From assembly GCA_011065065.1 (NCBI GenBank), contig JAAKFL010000059.1:1-9932 (forward strand): a stretch of DNA of 9,932 bases, written 5' to 3'. The position numbers were made by a program, and so were the translations under genes. Below are positions 7,218 through 9,932 of this stretch, in pieces; the stretch's first letter is position 1; each line of letters opens with the position of its first letter. The stretch comes from Chlamydiota bacterium (GTDB lineage Bacteria > Chlamydiota > Chlamydiia > Chlamydiales > SLFE01). The notes under the pieces were generated by a model, which ran no database searches, was not told where the DNA came from, and saw only the letters and a program-made list of their open reading frames with translations.

Positions 7218-8813
7218 ATGGAACCAATACCTTTTATTAATAAAGAACTCAGCGATCCTACTTTTCAATATTTGCAGAGATTGGACTCGCCAACTTTAAA
7301 ATCCATGCATGAGTTCCTTCTGGAATCAATGCAAACTTTCACGCAGGTCTCGAGCTTTTGTCTTTCGATATTTCCTCATGAGAAAGTTGAGACTATGATT
7401 TTCAAAAGCGTTCTTCCGTTTCATGAACTCAAACCGGTACATCTCGAATATCCTCATGTCGATAAAGACTTAGCCAAACACTTAGCCAATGAATATTTTA
7501 TAGGATGTAGTTTTACCTATTTCTGTAATAACGAATCTTATAACATTGTTGATCTCGCGATCAAATGTTATACAATTTTTCAAGTCCTGGTTCAGGGAAT
7601 AGATTCTGAAGAAGTCTCATTTGTTCCTCAGAAATTAGTATTAAAAACACTCAATCTATTTGACGAATTCCAGAAGAAGTCACTTCAAAAGGAACTGAGA
7701 AAATTTGAAAAATATATTCTGCGCCCGATTTCCAATTCTCAAACATTGGATCAAGCGTGCAAAACTTTTGAAATTGTCTGGGAATGTTTTCATGAACAAT
7801 CTGAGATGCTCCATGTTCATAAAATTTTAGAAAATAAATCTTCTAGTACAATCGTTTGGTTTATCCAATCTGTCCTTCAGCCAGCGCTCCACTCAGAATA
7901 CCTCCTCAAACAGTGCATTCACCGTATTAGCGAGGATGCTGAGATCCCAATCCCCTTCTTTTTTCCTTCTACTCTTTCGGGATTAAAATCCATGTTAAAC
8001 AACATAGCCCATGAAGCCAAAGATATATTACCCACCCCGGCCCTTTTAAACATGGCTGTGAGCTTGTATCGGAAAATCAAAAATCATCCTATAAATGATC
8101 AGAGAGAAGTTTCCGATGATTTGATTGAGTTAAAACAGTCTTATTCAGAAATTTTTCAAATCATACCTCCAGATCCTAAAAATCAGCGTTACCTTGAGGA
8201 GCATATCATCATTCCTCTATTCACTGAAAAATGGAGAATGCAGAAAGCATTGAAACAATTAATTCATTCGGTATCCATGAAGCGTACTCTTGCAAATAAA
8301 GAGATTGAGCTCTTTGCAACGTGTCATCATCTCAGCCTTTTTGACTGCAAGCAAGCCTATATTAACTTCAATAAAGATTGTTTATATACAGAAGACGCAA
8401 GCAATCATCTGAAAGAAATTTTGAAGATTTTAACTGGAGAGATTGTGATGAAAAGGCAATCACGCAAGCGTCCAAAGCAAGTTGATACATCACCAGTAAA
8501 GTTCAAGAGACAAACTACGAATAAAGTCCATCTTAAGAGAGAGGAAGTGGGAAGGACCTTAATCTATGAAGGTTGGATTTTCCATAAGAAAGAAGAAAGC
8601 ATAAGAAAAGCCTTAGACATTTCAAGCCGTACATTCAATAAGTATTTTCCCTCAAAAGAATTTCCCTGGCCTAAAAGGAGTGTAGAAAAACGCCCGGATC
8701 AAATAAAAGAAATTCGGCGTTCAATGAAGTATTTCAATATTCAGGGAGAAAAAACTCCTGTTGCGGTTTATAATGATTTGATTCATAAAGGGAAACTATC
8801 CTCGCACTCCTGA
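7218..8813 (+). CDS. Uncharacterised protein, tandem paralog 1, HTH-like C-terminus
   Basis: I do not recognise this 531-aa protein. It has no signal peptide or clear membrane segment and looks mostly helical and cytosolic. The first ~300 residues match the next gene: PTFQYLQRLD at 14-23, SYNIVDLA at 107-114, EFQKK at 150-154, FEKYILRPIS at 163-172, WFIQ at 214-217, HSEYLL at 225-230 and NMAV at 278-281. A basic stretch (411-441, with RQSRKRPK) leads to a C-terminal segment where ESIRKALDISSRTFNKYF (about 460-477) resembles a helix-turn-helix of the kind ending in 'ISRRTLYRYF'. DNA binding is therefore a guess, not a finding. The gene looks richer in A/T than dnaK before it. It follows the dnaK terminator, so it should be transcribed separately. 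In Chlamydia, as I recall, rnr occupies this place. Confidence 0.9.
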   Translation: MEPIPFINKELSDPTFQYLQRLDSPTLKSMHEFLLESMQTFTQVSSFCLSIFPHEKVETMIFKSVLPFHELKPVHLEYPHVDKDLAKHLANEYFIGCSFTYFCNNESYNIVDLAIKCYTIFQVLVQGIDSEEVSFVPQKLVLKTLNLFDEFQKKSLQKELRKFEKYILRPISNSQTLDQACKTFEIVWECFHEQSEMLHVHKILENKSSSTIVWFIQSVLQPALHSEYLLKQCIHRISEDAEIPIPFFFPSTLSGLKSMLNNIAHEAKDILPTPALLNMAVSLYRKIKNHPINDQREVSDDLIELKQSYSEIFQIIPPDPKNQRYLEEHIIIPLFTEKWRMQKALKQLIHSVSMKRTLANKEIELFATCHHLSLFDCKQAYINFNKDCLYTEDASNHLKEILKILTGEIVMKRQSRKRPKQVDTSPVKFKRQTTNKVHLKREEVGRTLIYEGWIFHKKEESIRKALDISSRTFNKYFPSKEFPWPKRSVEKRPDQIKEIRRSMKYFNIQGEKTPVAVYNDLIHKGKLSSHS

Positions 8814-8830
8814 GAAAACATGTTTTTTAA

Positions 8831-8888
8831 GTCATTATCGTGCCCATGTGCTTTCTTTATGTTATTAGCGGCGACATGACCCTTTTTT
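8831..8888 (+). terminator. Possible weak terminator after first tandem gene
   Basis: GTCAT (8831-8835) can pair with ATGAC (8876-8880) and, after an internal loop, CG (8839-8840) with CG (8872-8873). CC and a run of six T follow. The stem is short and the loop long, so function is doubtful. The ATGACCCTTTTTT end is the leftover arm of a copied dnaK-type terminator whose GGGTCATG partner is absent here. I see no better terminator in 8814-8950. Confidence 0.25.
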
Positions 8889-8892
8889 ATTT

Positions 8893-8909
8893 CCAGTAAT
8901 CTCTTCTGG
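8893..8909. promoter_or_regulatory. Small dyad CCAG-N9-CTGG in the leader
   Basis: The arms (8893-8896 and 8906-8909) align base for base with the dyad at 7159-7175. Second pair T-A became C-G and fourth pair A-T became G-C, so pairing is kept while sequence differs. Confidence 0.35.
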
Positions 8910-8937
8910 TGTTACAATTCTGTCAAATAATTTCTAT

Positions 8938-8942
8938 AGGAG
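8938..8942 (+). promoter_or_regulatory. Ribosome binding site of second tandem gene
   Basis: AGGAG, 8 nt before ATG 8951, identical in spacing and flanking TCATT to the site of the first copy. Confidence 0.78.
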
Positions 8943-8950
8943 TCATTGAC

Positions 8951-9932
8951 ATGGAATCAACGTCCTCATGGTTCAGTGAAATTACACATCCAACTTTTCA
9001 ATATTTACAACGTTTGGATATGAAGACACTTACCAACATGCACCACTTCCTATTTGCCTCGCTTTTGACCACTAAGAATGTAAGAAATTTATGTCTTTCA
9101 ATACTTCCCTATCAACACCATGATCTCTTTAATCCTGAAGGGGATCTCGATTTTATGAGTTTAGAACCAAGTGACGTGATTTATTCTGAATATCCCAATA
9201 CCTTAAAGCTTTTTGAAGATGATCAAGAAACAATAAGTCCCGAAGAACGAGAAATAAAATCACTCAACTTGCTCGTGATTCAATATTGGAAAGGACGAAG
9301 AATCTCATTTCAACACAACAACGACTCTTATAATCTTGTCAGTCTCGCTTTCAGATGTTTCTCGATTTTTGAAGTCTTATTGAAGAAAATAGAACCAATA
9401 GACCGGTTGATTGATCCAAAGAATTTATTCATTAAAACTGAGGATCTTTTTATCGAATTCCAAAAGAAATTCTATCATCATGAACTGAGTCAATTCGAAA
9501 AGCATATTCTCTACCCGATCTCTCGATCCCATACATTGGAAAAAGTAGCCAAGGTCTATCAAATTGTCTGGCAACAGCTTCACACTGAATATAAAGTTGA
9601 ACATATCTACAATATTTTAGGCTCTGAATCTTCTGAACAAAGCCACTGGTTCATTCAGAATTTCCTACTCCCATCAATCCATTCAGAACAGCTTCTTATA
9701 AAGTGCCTTGTTCAAATTAGAGATATGACAAATCTTCCAATGATAATAAATTATTCTGCTAAACTCAGCGAATTAAAAGCTTCTGTTAACAATTTTACTT
9801 ATTACGCAAGAGAAGAACTAAGCCGATTAGGCTTTATGAACTTGGCTGTGAATTTATTTCATATAATCAAAAATTATTCTATTGAAAAAGAGGCCCCAAA
9901 GGGCTTGATAGAAATGAGTTTTTCCCATGGCG
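8951..9932 (+). CDS. Uncharacterised protein, tandem paralog 2 (3' end beyond window)
   Basis: The frame from ATG 8951 is open for 327 codons to the window edge, so the gene is cut by the window and not shown to be broken. Its product begins MESTSSWFSEITHPTFQYLQ. It matches the preceding protein at 27 of the first 53 residues in an ungapped hand alignment. Later shared blocks are SYNLVSLA (126-133), EFQKK (169-173), FEKHILYPIS, IVW, WFIQ (233-236), HSEQLL and NLAV. All these blocks sit at a constant +19 offset, caused by an acidic insertion between about residues 55 and 105 (including DDQETISPEERE). The C-terminal half, where the first copy has its basic linker and HTH-like segment, is not visible. 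Function unknown; the shared leader suggests parallel regulation. Confidence 0.85.
   Translation, partial: MESTSSWFSEITHPTFQYLQRLDMKTLTNMHHFLFASLLTTKNVRNLCLSILPYQHHDLFNPEGDLDFMSLEPSDVIYSEYPNTLKLFEDDQETISPEEREIKSLNLLVIQYWKGRRISFQHNNDSYNLVSLAFRCFSIFEVLLKKIEPIDRLIDPKNLFIKTEDLFIEFQKKFYHHELSQFEKHILYPISRSHTLEKVAKVYQIVWQQLHTEYKVEHIYNILGSESSEQSHWFIQNFLLPSIHSEQLLIKCLVQIRDMTNLPMIINYSAKLSELKASVNNFTYYAREELSRLGFMNLAVNLFHIIKNYSIEKEAPKGLIEMSFSHG

Larger units (their letters stand above)
8875..8950 (+). repeat. Leader of second tandem gene, homologous to 7120-7217
   Basis: Second copy of the duplicated leader. It begins with CATGACCC (8875-8882) and TTTTTT, has the dyad at 8893-8909, GTGTTA at 8909-8914 and AGGAGTCATT at 8938-8947. 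It lacks about 20 nt of the A/T-only block found in the first copy, and from GTGTTA to the ATG it is one base shorter. No clear -35/-10 pair could be picked. Confidence 0.75.

Noticed and set aside
7257..7370. F-box-like look of the N-terminus of the tandem proteins (PTFQYLQRLD..TL..M)
   Set aside because: Environmental chlamydiae are known for F-box proteins, but the LP..(I/L)L start and the C-terminal W of the F-box are missing, so the resemblance is too weak.
8815..8826. AAAACATGTTTT palindrome as a terminator of the first tandem gene
   Set aside because: It has no room for a loop and only a 4-bp G/C-poor core; too weak to call.

Overview
The window comes from a member of the Chlamydiae, most likely an environmental (Parachlamydiales-type, amoeba-associated) lineage and not Chlamydia itself. 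The HrcA protein decides this. It shares whole segments with chlamydial HrcA as I remember it (LSSATIRNYF, the YNEV..RF/Y block, ITIPYY, GILGPM.VPY..LYGTM) and carries a C-terminal tail beyond the usual HrcA end. The gene order hrcA-grpE-dnaK without dnaJ is also chlamydial. A 115-kDa-class NAD-glutamate dehydrogenase upstream, and unfamiliar genes where Chlamydia has rnr (vacB), argue against the reduced animal pathogens. Genus cannot be fixed from this sequence.

Layout, all on the + strand: (1) 33-3092, a complete large NAD-dependent glutamate dehydrogenase gene. (2) 3090-3215, a very long near-perfect inverted repeat (44 of 46 bp matched) built of CAAAG/CTTTG octamer iterations; its outer end coincides with the dehydrogenase stop codon. 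(3) 3257-3318, the heat-shock control region: a lopsided CIRCE operator followed by a near-consensus promoter. (4) 3353-7086, the hrcA-grpE-dnaK operon with a 14-nt hrcA/grpE overlap and a 4-nt grpE/dnaK gap, closed by a clear intrinsic terminator at 7104-7135. (5) 7218 to the window end, two tandem paralogous genes of unknown function. The first is complete (531 aa) and the second runs off the window (327 codons seen). Both have homologous leaders and homologous Shine-Dalgarno regions.

How it works together: HrcA represses its own operon through CIRCE. DnaK with its nucleotide exchange factor GrpE forms the Hsp70 machine; the DnaJ partner must be encoded elsewhere. Glutamate dehydrogenase is a separate metabolic gene feeding 2-oxoglutarate to the TCA cycle. 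The tandem pair is the accessory, undescribed-looking part. The complete copy has a basic linker and a helix-turn-helix-like C-terminus. The duplicated leader carries one arm of the dnaK terminator, so the duplication endpoint can be read from the sequence. A small dyad at the same place in both leaders differs by two compensatory changes. No tRNA, rRNA, CRISPR array, transposase or phage gene was seen.
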